A stretch of DNA of 64,000 bases. Origin: Vibrio celticus. Its GTDB lineage: Bacteria; Pseudomonadota; Gammaproteobacteria; Enterobacterales; Vibrionaceae. The notes under the pieces are model-generated. The model searched no databases. It was not told where the DNA came from and worked only from the letters and a program-made list of their open reading frames with translations. Shown piece after piece: positions 26,579-36,285 of the stretch. Position numbers and translations under genes: made by a program. The first letter of the stretch is position 1. Every line of letters begins with the position of its first letter. The stretch covers positions 1,922,001 to 1,986,000 of the forward strand of contig NZ_AP025464.1 in assembly GCF_024347335.1 (NCBI RefSeq), given 5' to 3'.

Positions 26579-27871
26579 GTGTATTCAAAAATATTTTCCT
26601 CTCCGTTTGCCGAGCTTTCACCTGTAAAAAAAGTAGCTATTTTAGGACTGCCACTTATTGCAGCGATTGGGGTTGCTCTGCAATCTTCGCAATCAAATCT
26701 GACGAAAACGATCGAGCTTGATCTACCAGACTCAACCGTTATTGAGTCAATTCTGTCACCATCTTCTGTTACCGTTATTGAGCCACCGACATTTGAGTAT
26801 CAAATTCAATCTGGCGATAACTTGAGTAGTATCTTCACGCAACTTGGATTTTCTTATAAATCGATGATGAGCGTGATGGAAACCGATTTGAACTTCCTTG
26901 CTTTAGATACGCTTCGCCCTGGTAATACATTACGCTTTTGGCGTGATGAAGCGACCGGCGACCTTTCTAAAATGGAACTTCAATTTAGCGTCGCAGACAA
27001 AGTGGTTTATCGACTGCTTGATGACGGCAGCTACGAATTCGAAGACATCTCTATTCCGGGTGAATGGAAGCAAAAACCTTTAGTCGGTGATATTCAAGGC
27101 AGCTTCTCTATGTCGGCGAACAAGGTTGGCCTGAGCAGTCTTGAGATTGACCATATTGTGACTCTTCTTAAAGACAAGCTGAACTTTAGCCGAGATCTGC
27201 GCGCTGGCGATCAGTTTGAAGTGCTTCAAAAAGCGCAATATGTTGATGGTGTTGCAACCGGAAAACGTGAAATTGAAGCAATTAAGATCATGAATCGTAA
27301 CCGCGTTGTATCAGCGTACTTGCACACTGATGGTCAATATTACGATGCCAATGGCGATAGCTTACAACGAGCTTTCCAACGTTACCCTGTGAGCAGTAGC
27401 TGGCGCCAAAGTTCTCAGTTTAACCCTAAGCGCTTACACCCTGTGACTGGCCGCATTTCACCGCACAACGGTACAGATTTCGCGACGCCAGTTGGTACGC
27501 CGGTTCAAGCAACGGGTGATGGTAAAGTGATTATGACGCGTAAGCACCCATATGCGGGTAACTACGTGGTCATTCAACACGGCAGCACATACAAAACACG
27601 TTACCTACATTTGAGTAAGATTCTGGTTCGTAAAGGACAAACGGTATCTCGTGGACAGCGTATTGGTTTGTCTGGCAAAACTGGCCGAGTGACAGGCGCA
27701 CACTTGCACTACGAACTGATTGAACGTGGTCGTCCTGTGAATGCAATGACAGCAAATATCCCGATGGCAGATTCTGTGCCTAAAAAGGAAAAAGCGACGT
27801 TTGTAGCAGCAAGAGATGAGGCTGATAAGCTATTAAAGGTCGCTTTAGAAGCCCAATCTAATAACAGCTAG
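26579..27871 (+). CDS. M23 family peptidoglycan DD-endopeptidase (ShyA type)
   Basis: A 430-residue zinc endopeptidase that cuts peptide cross-links so the wall can grow. N-terminal membrane anchor (VAILGLPLIAAIGVAL), then a LysM-like/OapA-like domain (YQIQSGDNLSSIFTQLGFSY), a linker domain, and a C-terminal LytM catalytic domain with zinc ligands in HNGTDFATPVGTP and GAHLHYELIERG. Length and domain order match the vibrio enzyme ShyA, encoded on chromosome II in V. cholerae; paralogues ShyB/ShyC are alternatives. The only possible start is a GTG at 26579, with a poor ribosome-binding site, which suggests modest translation. Confidence 0.85.
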   Translation: MYSKIFSSPFAELSPVKKVAILGLPLIAAIGVALQSSQSNLTKTIELDLPDSTVIESILSPSSVTVIEPPTFEYQIQSGDNLSSIFTQLGFSYKSMMSVMETDLNFLALDTLRPGNTLRFWRDEATGDLSKMELQFSVADKVVYRLLDDGSYEFEDISIPGEWKQKPLVGDIQGSFSMSANKVGLSSLEIDHIVTLLKDKLNFSRDLRAGDQFEVLQKAQYVDGVATGKREIEAIKIMNRNRVVSAYLHTDGQYYDANGDSLQRAFQRYPVSSSWRQSSQFNPKRLHPVTGRISPHNGTDFATPVGTPVQATGDGKVIMTRKHPYAGNYVVIQHGSTYKTRYLHLSKILVRKGQTVSRGQRIGLSGKTGRVTGAHLHYELIERGRPVNAMTANIPMADSVPKKEKATFVAARDEADKLLKVALEAQSNNS

Positions 27872-27925
27872 TTAGACTCTTTGAGATAACCCTGAATAAG
27901 GTTGTTATTCATCAAGCATAATTAG

Positions 27926-27974
27926 AACCGCGAGAGCATCACTCCGAGTAGAGTCATGACCTCGCGGTTTTTTT
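27926..27974. terminator. Terminator between the endopeptidase and EAL genes
   Basis: Stem AACCGCGAG / CTCGCGGTT with a long 26-base loop and seven T on the plus strand. Confidence 0.75.
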
Positions 27975-28002
27975 GATCCTAGGTCAATTCAAGGATAGCG
28001 GT

Positions 28003-29847
28003 TTAAGCCAAAGGCTCAGAATGAGTAACATAGCTGACGATAGCTTCAGGTCGCATGGGTGGTGAGTAGAGGTATCCTTGTATCTTGTCACATCCCATTG
28101 CGTGCAGCTTTTCTAATTGCTCACGCTTCTCTACGCCTTCCGCAACCAAAGACACATCGAGTCTGTGAGCAAGCTGGATAATCAGCCAAACAACGCTTTC
28201 TGAGGTTGAGTTGGTCAGCAAATTACGGATAAAGGTGGCATCAATTTTAATGCAGTCGATGGGGTAGCTGTGGATGTAGTTCAAACTGGAGTAACCCGTA
28301 CCGAAATCATCGAGCGCAATAGTGAAGCCTTGCCCTCTCAAAAAGTTAAGTGCCGATTTTGTCTCTTGGGTTGGAGATAACAGCACCGTTTCGGTTAACT
28401 CAATAACAAACTCATCAGCTTTAAAGTGATGCTGTTCAATGGTTCGTGTGAGATAGGAAATATAGCGTTTCGAGTCGGTAAGCTCATGAGCAGAACAGTT
28501 TATTCCAAGCTTAACCTTGTAACCTAAGCCTTGTTCTAAAGTGGTTTTAGCGCGGCACACTAACTCAATAATACGCTCACCTAGCTCGACAATCAGCCCA
28601 GACTCTTCAGCCACTTGAATGAACTCCACAGGCGATATGTCACCGTGTCTGGCGGTCTTCCAGCGAGTCAGCACCTCGAAATATTCCCATTGCGTCTCAC
28701 CTTGACCCACAATGGGTTGTACAACTACGTACATTCCATTGCTATCTGGGATATAGCTTTGTGATATCGGGTTTTCGAGTTCATTTCGCAGCGCGGCAAT
28801 TAGCTCGGTTTTTCTTTGGTAGCGAGATCTCAAGTGGGTGTCATAACATTGAATATGAGTATCTTGGCTGTGTTTACACTCTTTCAGCGCCAAGCTAGTG
28901 TTGAATATGATCTGTTCAACGTCTTTGTTGTCTCCGTCCGAACTGGCAATTCCAATGCTGAGTTCCAAATCTATCTTAATATCAACGCTGCTATAGCCTT
29001 GCTTAATTTTTGCCAGTATCTGCTCGCACACCGCTATCGGGTCAGAGAGGTAAGTAATGAAGGCGAACTCGTTGCCTGCAGTCCGGAAAGTCAGGTTGCT
29101 TTCGGGTAAGGTTCGACGCAAGGTTTCTGCGACAAATTGAAGTACTTTATCGCCAATATAATTGCCGTGCATGTCATTAATGGCTTTGAAGCTATTGATA
29201 TCGAGTAAAGCCAATGTAAACGGAGTGACGCTCTGTTGAGTAATCGACTCTAAGGTATCTGATAGACAGCTTCGGTTGAGTAACCCGGTTAGGCTGTCGT
29301 GTGACACCTCATAACTAAGCTGATTTACAAGTTGTTCGGAACGATCGTTAAACCACATTTCACGCAAGGTGTGGATGATGATGTCGGCGAACAATTGATG
29401 GTGCTTTATCACGTCTTGTTGCTGATCAGGGCTAAGAGGCGAGGTGAACGTTGAAAACAGCACGCCCATCACTTCGCCACTTTGAGTTCGAGTCGGGATC
29501 GCGATGGAGTTTTGTGAGGTGATTTCCTGCCTAAATGCCGATGTCGGCAATGACTGGACGACGTACTGAGCAAACGAGCAATCTGGGTGTCTTTGATTGA
29601 CGGCTTGTTGATAGATATGACCATGGCGCGCATTGATTTTGTCATGCAATACATGGTCAGAATGGGCGATCACCAAAGGAACGGTTTGGTCAGGGAAGTG
29701 CTTCTTTTCAATGATGCTGGTGTATTGAGTATCAAAGGTCTGATGTAAAGTAAGCACAGCCGACTCTAAAAGGTCGATACCTTCCAATTTCAGCAAACGG
29801 CCAATGCGCTCTGTGTCTATCATGCTGTTGTGCGTATGTTGAGTCAT
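28003..29847 (-). CDS. GAF-like / degenerate GGDEF / EAL cyclic-di-GMP phosphodiesterase
   Basis: I use the ATG at 29847, behind AGGGGTGGTGG. The 614-residue soluble protein has a GAF-like sensor (residues ~10-170), a GGDEF-type domain (LTGLLNRSCLSDTL, INSFKAINDMHGNYIGDKVL) whose active-site loop reads AGNEF, and an EAL domain. The EAL domain keeps the catalytic set: EVLTRW, ELTETV, DDFGTGYSSLNY, IKIDATF, AEGVE and IQGYLYSPP. So it should hydrolyse c-di-GMP, with GGDEF serving as a regulatory part. Single gene. Confidence 0.88.
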   Translation of the reverse strand: MTQHTHNSMIDTERIGRLLKLEGIDLLESAVLTLHQTFDTQYTSIIEKKHFPDQTVPLVIAHSDHVLHDKINARHGHIYQQAVNQRHPDCSFAQYVVQSLPTSAFRQEITSQNSIAIPTRTQSGEVMGVLFSTFTSPLSPDQQQDVIKHHQLFADIIIHTLREMWFNDRSEQLVNQLSYEVSHDSLTGLLNRSCLSDTLESITQQSVTPFTLALLDINSFKAINDMHGNYIGDKVLQFVAETLRRTLPESNLTFRTAGNEFAFITYLSDPIAVCEQILAKIKQGYSSVDIKIDLELSIGIASSDGDNKDVEQIIFNTSLALKECKHSQDTHIQCYDTHLRSRYQRKTELIAALRNELENPISQSYIPDSNGMYVVVQPIVGQGETQWEYFEVLTRWKTARHGDISPVEFIQVAEESGLIVELGERIIELVCRAKTTLEQGLGYKVKLGINCSAHELTDSKRYISYLTRTIEQHHFKADEFVIELTETVLLSPTQETKSALNFLRGQGFTIALDDFGTGYSSLNYIHSYPIDCIKIDATFIRNLLTNSTSESVVWLIIQLAHRLDVSLVAEGVEKREQLEKLHAMGCDKIQGYLYSPPMRPEAIVSYVTHSEPLA

Positions 29848-29988
29848 AGCCACCACCCCTAGTTAACCAGATTCACTGTGTAAGCGGTATACGTATTATC
29901 TTGTTATGTGCGAAATTGTATAATCCATATGCACCAAGTTAATTATTAGCCGTGTTGTATAACTTTTCAAATTAAAATGTGACTTATT

Positions 29989-30885
29989 TCACAGAGCTTG
30001 CGTGCCACGCTCTTTGTCTAGCCTATCTTTGAGATGGTCCAAAAAGAGCTTGGTTCGCGTATGCGAGTAATCAAGCTTAGGGTAGTACGCGTAAACCATC
30101 ACTTCGTCGGCAGTAATATTTGGCAATACTGGAACTAATGTCCCTTGTTTTAGATCCTCTTTGATCATCGCTTTGATGGTTAATAGTACGCCCATTCCTT
30201 GCTTGGCTGCGTGAAATAGAGCCTCAGGGTTGGTGGTCGCAAAGTTACCGTTGAGAGTGATGCGTTGCCCTTTAGTGAGTGTGACTTCTCGGGTAGGCCG
30301 CTCTCCCCAAATCAAAGAGTTGTGTTGTTCTAAGTCCTGTTCGCTGGTGGGGTAACCATGTTTAGCCAAATAGCTTGGCGCAGCATAGAAGCTAGCTTTG
30401 TGCTCAAACAGCGGTGTTTTCTTAAAGCTTAACGAGTTGAGCTGTTCCAGTTCACGGCTGATCACCAGATCTAAGCCAAGTTCTGGTAATTGCCCTGGCG
30501 TGGTCGTGATCAGCTGCACTTTAATGTCCGGATACTTTTCTAAGAAGTCGTCCATGTATTGCACGAGAAACTTAGAGCCAACCGCTATCGTTGCGCCTAT
30601 CTTTAACAGGCCTGCTGGGGTTTGGTTAACCGAGCGTGTCTCATCAATTATGGACTGCCAATTGTCGAGCTGATCTTTGGCTCGCAGGTAAAAGAGCGCA
30701 CCTGCTTCGGTTTGGCTAATTGATCGCGTGGTGCGCTTTAACAGTTGGGTGCCGATGCGCTCTTCTAGCCAGTTCACTCTTTTACTGATCGCCGAGCTGG
30801 TGGTATTCAGTTTTCGAGCAGCACCATTGAAGCTACCCTCTTCGACTACTCTGACGTAGCTTTTTACGTTAAGAATCCAATCCAT
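29989..30885 (-). CDS. LysR family regulator, divergent from an MFS exporter
   Basis: A 298-residue LysR protein: helix-turn-helix at residues ~15-60 (FNGAARKLNTTSSAISKRVN, WLEERIGTQLLKRTTR) and an effector domain after residue 90. AGGAAA precedes the ATG. The divergent MFS gene 108 bp away is the natural target. Inducer unknown. Confidence 0.9.
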   Translation of the reverse strand: MDWILNVKSYVRVVEEGSFNGAARKLNTTSSAISKRVNWLEERIGTQLLKRTTRSISQTEAGALFYLRAKDQLDNWQSIIDETRSVNQTPAGLLKIGATIAVGSKFLVQYMDDFLEKYPDIKVQLITTTPGQLPELGLDLVISRELEQLNSLSFKKTPLFEHKASFYAAPSYLAKHGYPTSEQDLEQHNSLIWGERPTREVTLTKGQRITLNGNFATTNPEALFHAAKQGMGVLLTIKAMIKEDLKQGTLVPVLPNITADEVMVYAYYPKLDYSHTRTKLFLDHLKDRLDKERGTQAL

Positions 30886-30993
30886 ATTATTTCCTGTTAG
30901 GACTTAATAAAATTCCAATTTAGCTAATTATCAATTGTTGGTTTTGAATGTAAACTCATCTAATGAACAAATATCAAACGAATAGGGAATTTT

Positions 30994-32199
30994 TTGAGCC
31001 AATCGACCTTTAAAAAAACGCCGTTACTCTTAGCAATGATGATTATTGCTACGGGGCAGGTGGGTGTGAGCATCTACTTGCCAGCATTGCCGTTAATTGC
31101 TTCTGACTTAAGTGCTACTCAAGTAGATGTACAGCTGCTCGTGACGCTGTTTCTGGTGGGCTTTGGCTTGTCTCAGCTATTTTACGGACCGATGTCCGAT
31201 GCGGTGGGAAGAAGACCTATTTTCTTGTTAGGTCAGGGCGTTTATTTGATTGGTACTGTCGTTTGTGTTGTGTTTTCTGACAATATGATGGCGCTAGAAG
31301 TTGGTCGCTTGCTGCAAGGTTTAGGGGCGGGTAGTGCCTCGGTTCTTGGGAGAAGTGTGCTTCGCGACAGCTATGATGGTTCTCAACTCACTAAGGCGCT
31401 GTCTTATATCTCGATCACAGCTTCGATCATGCCGATCATTGCGCCAGTATTCGGTGGTTGGATTTCATTTCACCTCGGTTGGCAGGCGGTGTTCCTGTTC
31501 GTTTTATTGTATCTACTAGCGATATTCACACTGGGTTACTTTGTTCTGCATGAAACTTTGCCATACGGAAAGAGCCGCTTTGATGCCTGCCAAGTGGTGA
31601 AGAACTATGGGCGCTTGTTGACCAATCGCCAAGTGTTGACCAGTGCCAGTTACAACTGGATGAGCTACATGGCGAGTTTGGTATCGCTGTCGTTGTTTCC
31701 ATTCTTAATGCAAGAGCAATTGGGGCTGACCGCCGCTGAATATGGCTCATTGATGATTGTTCCTTCGGCAGGCTTACTGATAGGTAGCGTCGCTTTAAAC
31801 TTACTCAATCGTAGGTTTAGTACGCCCCAACTGATGAGCCTTGCGATTTTGATTATCTTGGCATCGGGAACTTGGCTTCTTACTCATGAGTTATCCATTT
31901 TTAACTTAGTTTGGGCGTTTACTTGGTTGGCGATAGCACAAGGCATTTCGTTCCCACTATCAATCAGCATGTTATTAGAACCTCATAAGAAACAAGCGGG
32001 CGCAGTGTCGGCATTGTCTGGTTCAATTCAGATGTGTTTAGCGGGTTTATTGGGTGGGTATCTAGTAGAAAGTTGGGTCACGACTCATCTACAGTTAGGC
32101 GTGTTCTACCTCATTATTGGTGCAGCCATGGGTGGAGTGCTTTGGTCTTCAACCAAAATGAACAAGAAAGGCGATACTGTTGAAGTGGAATATAGCTAA
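30994..32199 (+). CDS. Bcr/CflA-type MFS drug exporter
   Basis: A 401-residue, 12-helix MFS transporter. Family marks: LPALPLIASDLSATQVDVQL, the loop motif YGPMSDAVGRRPIFLLGQ, and LLQGLGAGSASVLGRSVLRD, as in Bcr/CflA/EmrD exporters. No ATG is available before residue 15; the TTG at 30994 with AGGG upstream is the likely start. Expected to export drugs or metabolites by proton antiport, under control of the divergent LysR regulator. Confidence 0.87.
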   Translation: MSQSTFKKTPLLLAMMIIATGQVGVSIYLPALPLIASDLSATQVDVQLLVTLFLVGFGLSQLFYGPMSDAVGRRPIFLLGQGVYLIGTVVCVVFSDNMMALEVGRLLQGLGAGSASVLGRSVLRDSYDGSQLTKALSYISITASIMPIIAPVFGGWISFHLGWQAVFLFVLLYLLAIFTLGYFVLHETLPYGKSRFDACQVVKNYGRLLTNRQVLTSASYNWMSYMASLVSLSLFPFLMQEQLGLTAAEYGSLMIVPSAGLLIGSVALNLLNRRFSTPQLMSLAILIILASGTWLLTHELSIFNLVWAFTWLAIAQGISFPLSISMLLEPHKKQAGAVSALSGSIQMCLAGLLGGYLVESWVTTHLQLGVFYLIIGAAMGGVLWSSTKMNKKGDTVEVEYS

Positions 32200-32298
32200 A
32201 CACTAAATTCACTATCGTTTAACGCACCATCGTTAATACGTTGTATTTGTGCTGATGGTTTTCTACAATGCTTCGGTCCATTGAATAGGTAAAACAAA

Positions 32299-32649
32299 AT
32301 GCAGCAAAATGAATTTGAAGTACTGGTAAAAGCTATCTGCGCACTAGATGGCCTGCCTCAAGCGCTTGAGCTATTGAAATCCAATGAGGATACAGAAGTC
32401 GCTGAGGCTGCTGCATCACTGACTGGTCAATTTGCACTTGCTGAAGTGGAAGGCGAAAAGCGTATTTACCACGTGACGCTTCAAGAAAATGAACAAGGCG
32501 AAGAGCAAGAGTACATCGAACATGTCATGAATGAAGGCGATGACTTAATCAAATTTGCAGCTTGGTTCTTTGAAACGATGTTTGAATTGAAGCAAAAAGA
32601 CACATACCAAATTGCCGGTAAAACTTACAGACAGCCGAAGCGCAGCTAG
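32299..32649 (+). CDS. Small acidic protein of unknown function
   Basis: A 116-residue cytosolic protein, rich in Glu, mainly helical, without cysteines or signal peptide (ICALDGLPQALELLKSNEDT; LIKFAAWFFETMFELKQKDT). I recognise no family. The frame has typical local codon use and its own terminator, so it is a real gene. Confidence 0.65.
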   Translation: MQQNEFEVLVKAICALDGLPQALELLKSNEDTEVAEAAASLTGQFALAEVEGEKRIYHVTLQENEQGEEQEYIEHVMNEGDDLIKFAAWFFETMFELKQKDTYQIAGKTYRQPKRS

Positions 32650-32671
32650 GTTTCTCAGTAAAGCATTTTAG

Positions 32672-32699
32672 AAAGCAGCTCTCTTGAGCTGCTTTTTTT
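32672..32699 (+). terminator. Rho-independent terminator
   Basis: Stem AAAGCAGCT / AGCTGCTTT with loop CTCTTG and seven T. Confidence 0.85.
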
Positions 32700-32934
32700 A
32701 TCAGTGTCTAAATCAATGTCTTGGATTGTTATTAGGAATGGAGCATTAAGGCCAAACCGGACTTCAGGTTAACTCATTGATATACATATACAATGCTGAC
32801 TAGCACACAGGAAAAATTAGGTTTATTGCAATTCAATAGCTCACATTGCATTAAAGTGTGATTTAGATCTTGTTTTTGGGCGTTTTAAGTGTAAAATCCG
32901 CGCTAAAGAAAGTTGATTATGTGCGGAGATAAGC

Positions 32935-33069
32935 ATGAATTACGAACTAGGCCACGCATACCTTGGTCAAATGGCAGCAAAAAACATGATGCACGAAGCA
33001 TTGTACGGTACGTCAAAGCCAAAGAAACCATCGTTCTTTAAGCGAATGATGAAGAAAATGGCTAAATAA
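32935..33069 (+). CDS. 44-residue basic small protein
   Basis: A short frame with CGGAG seven bases upstream of its ATG and a strong terminator right after it, so it forms a complete transcription unit. The product starts MNYELGHAYLGQMAAKN and ends in a very basic tail (KPKKPSFFKRMMKKMAK). The basic amphipathic tail could bind nucleic acid or membrane. I know no function. It would be missed by length-filtered gene calling. Confidence 0.65.
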   Translation: MNYELGHAYLGQMAAKNMMHEALYGTSKPKKPSFFKRMMKKMAK

Positions 33070-33091
33070 GCATTTTCAAAAACGGAATTTT

Positions 33092-33127
33092 AAAAGGCCT
33101 TAAACTCGATGAAGTTTAAGGCCTTTT
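33092..33127 (+). terminator. Terminator of the 44-residue gene
   Basis: Stem AAAAGGCCTTAAACT / AGTTTAAGGCCTTTT (one mismatch zone at the loop), then T. Confidence 0.85.
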
Positions 33128-33222
33128 TCGTTTTAGGGATTGGTGACAGTTATCGCTTTGTTTTGTTGTGGATGGACACAAAAAACACTAATTTAGCTTC
33201 TGACTAATGGCTTTTAATGAAT

Positions 33223-33840
33223 TCAGCCAGCAGATTGATTGGATAAGTCGACCACATTATTAGGGATGCTATCTAAACCATTCTCTTTCATCCACGCTTC
33301 TAAGTTGTCGGCACCACCGATGTACTTACCATCAAGCCAGATCTGCGGGACAGTGACCGGTGTTTTCTCACCAATGTGTGCTTTTACCTCTGGAATCATA
33401 CGATACAAAGCGGCACTGTCTTTTACGACATCGTGGTATTGGTATTCAACACCCGCTTCATCCAACATTTTCTTTGCTTTAACACAGAATGGGCAGGTCG
33501 CCTTACCATAAACGATGTTGCCTTTTAGGCTGTCTCGTTTGGTCCACTCTTTGATCACCGATTGGACTAACACACCGCGATTCAGCGCTTCACCTTGGCT
33601 GACCACTTTGCCTTCAACAACAAGGATCGGAGCATGCCAAGAACCCAGCTTTAAAGGTTCCCACCAGTGAGATAACCAATCTTTCACTTCTAGTTCGACA
33701 TCAACGTCAGCCAATTCATTCTCAAAAGTGTCCTTAAGAATGTCTTTGGTAAGGGTACATTCTCCACATGGGATATTTACTTTAAATGGACCCCAGCTGC
33801 CTGCCCAACGGTATAGTGTAATCTTGACTGGTTTCTTCAT
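33223..33840 (-). CDS. Tandem thioredoxin-fold protein with C-terminal glutaredoxin domain
   Basis: A 205-residue cytosolic protein. Residues ~108-190 form a glutaredoxin (IVYGKATCPFCVKAKKML, TVPQIWLDGKYIGGADNLEA) with active site CPFC, cis-Pro region TVPQ and GG glutathione contact. The first ~100 residues look like a second thioredoxin-like unit with a CGEC pair (NIPCGECTLTKDIL), a cis-Pro-like HAPILVVEGKVV and GEALN. So it may be a two-domain redox protein, using glutathione for the second step. Partner unknown. Confidence 0.8.
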   Translation of the reverse strand: MKKPVKITLYRWAGSWGPFKVNIPCGECTLTKDILKDTFENELADVDVELEVKDWLSHWWEPLKLGSWHAPILVVEGKVVSQGEALNRGVLVQSVIKEWTKRDSLKGNIVYGKATCPFCVKAKKMLDEAGVEYQYHDVVKDSAALYRMIPEVKAHIGEKTPVTVPQIWLDGKYIGGADNLEAWMKENGLDSIPNNVVDLSNQSAG

Positions 33841-33909
33841 GGTTACGACCTCGCTTAAAATTCTCTTATCAATATAGAACGGACAGTCGAACTATTTATT
33901 TCATCGACT

Positions 33910-34800
33910 TTAAACTTTCTTAACTTTCGCCGTTTTTTTTGTTTCCCAATGGGTAATGAATGCAACTGACGCAATGATAATCGCAGCCCCTAGCCATAAA
34001 CGACCTGGTGGAACCCAACTGAAGACCAGCCAACCAGCCAAGACATTTAGAGGTAATTTCGCGTGATCAAACGGTTGAACGAAAGAGGCATCAGCCACCG
34101 AGTATGCTTTTACAATAGCCCACTGAGCCAGTGCTGTCATAACACCGATAACGATTAAGATAGCCCAAATAGTGCCGCCACTTGGCATTTGCCAATCAGG
34201 AACGGCCAGCAAGATGTTAAATGGCGTAATTAATAGCAGAAGGTAAACCACCATGGTGGAAGGGCTGTCTTGTGAAGAAAGCTTTTTCACCATCAGTGAG
34301 TAGCATGCCCAAAAGAACGCTGCACCAACGGGTAACAACGTCGCCCAGCTAAAGTCTTCAGCCCATGGCTCTAGAATCACCATCGCACCCACGAAGCCTG
34401 CTAAGGTTGCCCCCCAACGAGCTGCGCCCACTTTCTCTTTTAGGAAAAGACCAGAACCTATGGTTGCAAACAGTGGCGAAGTCATAAGAAGGGCTATGCC
34501 TTGCCAAATCGGCACAGGGTAAGCCAGCGCCCAAATCCAAAGTTGGATACCAATAACCGATAGGAAGACACGGAATACGTGTAGCTTGAGATTATCAGTT
34601 TTTAGTGCTCGTCGAATTCCCAATGTTTTTAGATAAGGAAGAATAGCGAACAATGCAATTGAATACTGAATGACGGCAACGGTAGTAGAAGTCAGTCCGA
34701 AATGAATGCTAGCGATTTGAGTTAGGCTGTTGATCAAAGCAAAGGCTAAACCAGCGGTTAGCATCCAGCTAGCGCCTTGAATCGGATGGTGTTGTGACAT
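33910..34800 (-). CDS. EamA/DMT family transporter
   Basis: A 296-residue membrane protein with ten hydrophobic segments in two EamA halves (ASWMLTAGLAFALINSLTQI; WATLLPVGAAFFWACYSLMV). The family exports amino acids, metabolites or riboflavin-like compounds; no substrate can be read here. Stands alone, upstream of a porin gene in the same direction but separated by a terminator. Confidence 0.85.
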   Translation of the reverse strand: MSQHHPIQGASWMLTAGLAFALINSLTQIASIHFGLTSTTVAVIQYSIALFAILPYLKTLGIRRALKTDNLKLHVFRVFLSVIGIQLWIWALAYPVPIWQGIALLMTSPLFATIGSGLFLKEKVGAARWGATLAGFVGAMVILEPWAEDFSWATLLPVGAAFFWACYSLMVKKLSSQDSPSTMVVYLLLLITPFNILLAVPDWQMPSGGTIWAILIVIGVMTALAQWAIVKAYSVADASFVQPFDHAKLPLNVLAGWLVFSWVPPGRLWLGAAIIIASVAFITHWETKKTAKVKKV

Positions 34801-34899
34801 GATGCTTCTAATTATTTGATGTGGTTCACCTATGATACGGATTTAGCACAATGAAACCAGAAAAAGCATTGATGAAGTTAGTCAGAATATTTGAATATG

Positions 34900-34929
34900 A
34901 AAAAGGTTGAGCCATTGCCCAACCTTTTT
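34900..34929. terminator. Terminator after the porin gene
   Basis: Symmetrical stem AAAAAGGTTG / CAACCTTTTT around a small loop, 25 bases past the porin stop. Confidence 0.8.
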
Positions 34930-34954
34930 AGCCTTCATCTAAAGTAAATTTAGA

Positions 34955-35908
34955 TTAGAAGTCGTAGCGTACACCAGCTTGTAGTTGGTCATCTTTATTG
35001 TCTAGTTGCTCGAACTTGTAACCAGCATATGTACGAATGTGGCCGTTAAACTTGTATACCGCTTCAATAGCAAAGTTGTTTGCTTCTTCATCAGCCGCTT
35101 TATCGAACTCACCGTAGTTATATACGCCAATTAGTGATAGCTGTTTAGTTGCCTTGAAGATAGCTGAAAGCTCGTAGCCTGTGTAGTCTTCATCTGCAAC
35201 TGAAGCCATTGTGTATAGGCCACCAACAGTAAACGCATCCATGGAGAACTGAGCTACAAGGTTGATTTGATCGTCATCGAAGTTACCATTCTTTTGAGAA
35301 ACATAACCCGCACCAAGGTCAAATGCACCTAGGTTGTACATAGCAGCGATGCCAAAACTATCAGCGTCTTTTTCATTTGCTGCGATGTAGTTAGCTTGCA
35401 CTGTCAACGCGTCAAACTCACCAGAGTAAAGGAAGTTATTCTCACGTTTATCTTTGTTACCATCAACGGCATCAGCGGCATCAGCACCAAATGTAGCCAT
35501 TGTATCCGTAATGTCAGTCAACATTACCTGTGATGAATCTTGCTTACCGTAAGAGAATTCACCGAAGTTTGTACCAAGGCCAGCATAGAAATAACGGTTA
35601 GTAAGTGAGTCCGTTTTCTCTCCATTTACACCTTCAGCCGTATCTCCAGTAAATTCAGCTTCATATTTACCAAAGCCGTATAACTCATCTGAAACTTGAG
35701 TTTTACCTGAGATATTTAGACGAGCTCGTGACTTGTCTTTGAAAGAACTGTCTGATGCACTTTCGTTGTTGTCAGAGATGTTGAAGCGAGCTTCCGCACG
35801 ACCGCCAATCTTAAGCTCAGTGCCGTCAGAGCTGTAAACTGTTGCTGCTAGAGAAGAACCTGAAACTAGTGCTGCTACCACTGCAGAAGCTAGAACTGCC
35901 TTTTTCAT
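34955..35908 (-). CDS. Gram-negative porin (OmpC/OmpU-like general porin)
   Basis: A 317-residue trimeric-type porin. The ATG at 35908 has AAGGT seven bases upstream. Signal peptide MKKAVLASAVVAALVSGSSLAA, then beta strands typical of the family: TELKIGGRAEARFNI, KSRARLNISGKTQVSDELYGFGKYEAEFTG (in part: GFGKYEAEFTG), NRYFYAGLGTNFGEFSYGKQ and a C-terminal ending AGVRYDF with the terminal Phe needed for outer-membrane assembly. Passive diffusion of small solutes. The exact vibrio paralogue is not assigned. Confidence 0.9.
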   Translation of the reverse strand: MKKAVLASAVVAALVSGSSLAATVYSSDGTELKIGGRAEARFNISDNNESASDSSFKDKSRARLNISGKTQVSDELYGFGKYEAEFTGDTAEGVNGEKTDSLTNRYFYAGLGTNFGEFSYGKQDSSQVMLTDITDTMATFGADAADAVDGNKDKRENNFLYSGEFDALTVQANYIAANEKDADSFGIAAMYNLGAFDLGAGYVSQKNGNFDDDQINLVAQFSMDAFTVGGLYTMASVADEDYTGYELSAIFKATKQLSLIGVYNYGEFDKAADEEANNFAIEAVYKFNGHIRTYAGYKFEQLDNKDDQLQAGVRYDF

Positions 35909-36285
35909 AATCACTTACCTTGTATTTTAAAATCCGTGAGCAATGCGCTCTCCGTTTCGATATGAAGCTAATTTAGAGCAGATAAATTAAGCTTTCATTT
36001 CCATAAAATTACATTTCCGTGAATAGGGAACTTATTTAGGCGTTGATTTTATTGCACTTTTATTTCATTTGGCTGAGCGGTTTGTGAATAATTGTCTAAA
36101 TTAGAAGTTTTAGAACCGCTATCTGTACGAGTTTTACTTTGAAAGAGATGAGGATGTTATGAGTGAGTTCTATGGGCTGAACTGCAGCTGTTAAATCGAT
36201 TAACTGCTTGTACTGGTTAAGATATCCTCTATGATGCAAAAACTTACGAGAGAATAGATTTTGCTCAACAAGATGGAGTGGTTGG
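35909..36285. promoter_or_regulatory. Divergent upstream region of the porin and the zinc amidohydrolase
   Basis: 377 bases, AT-rich. The porin leader contains a GAGC-AATGC-GCTC inverted repeat at about 35938-35951 that could fold near the 5' end of its mRNA. Otherwise no coding frame or recognised operator. Confidence 0.45.
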
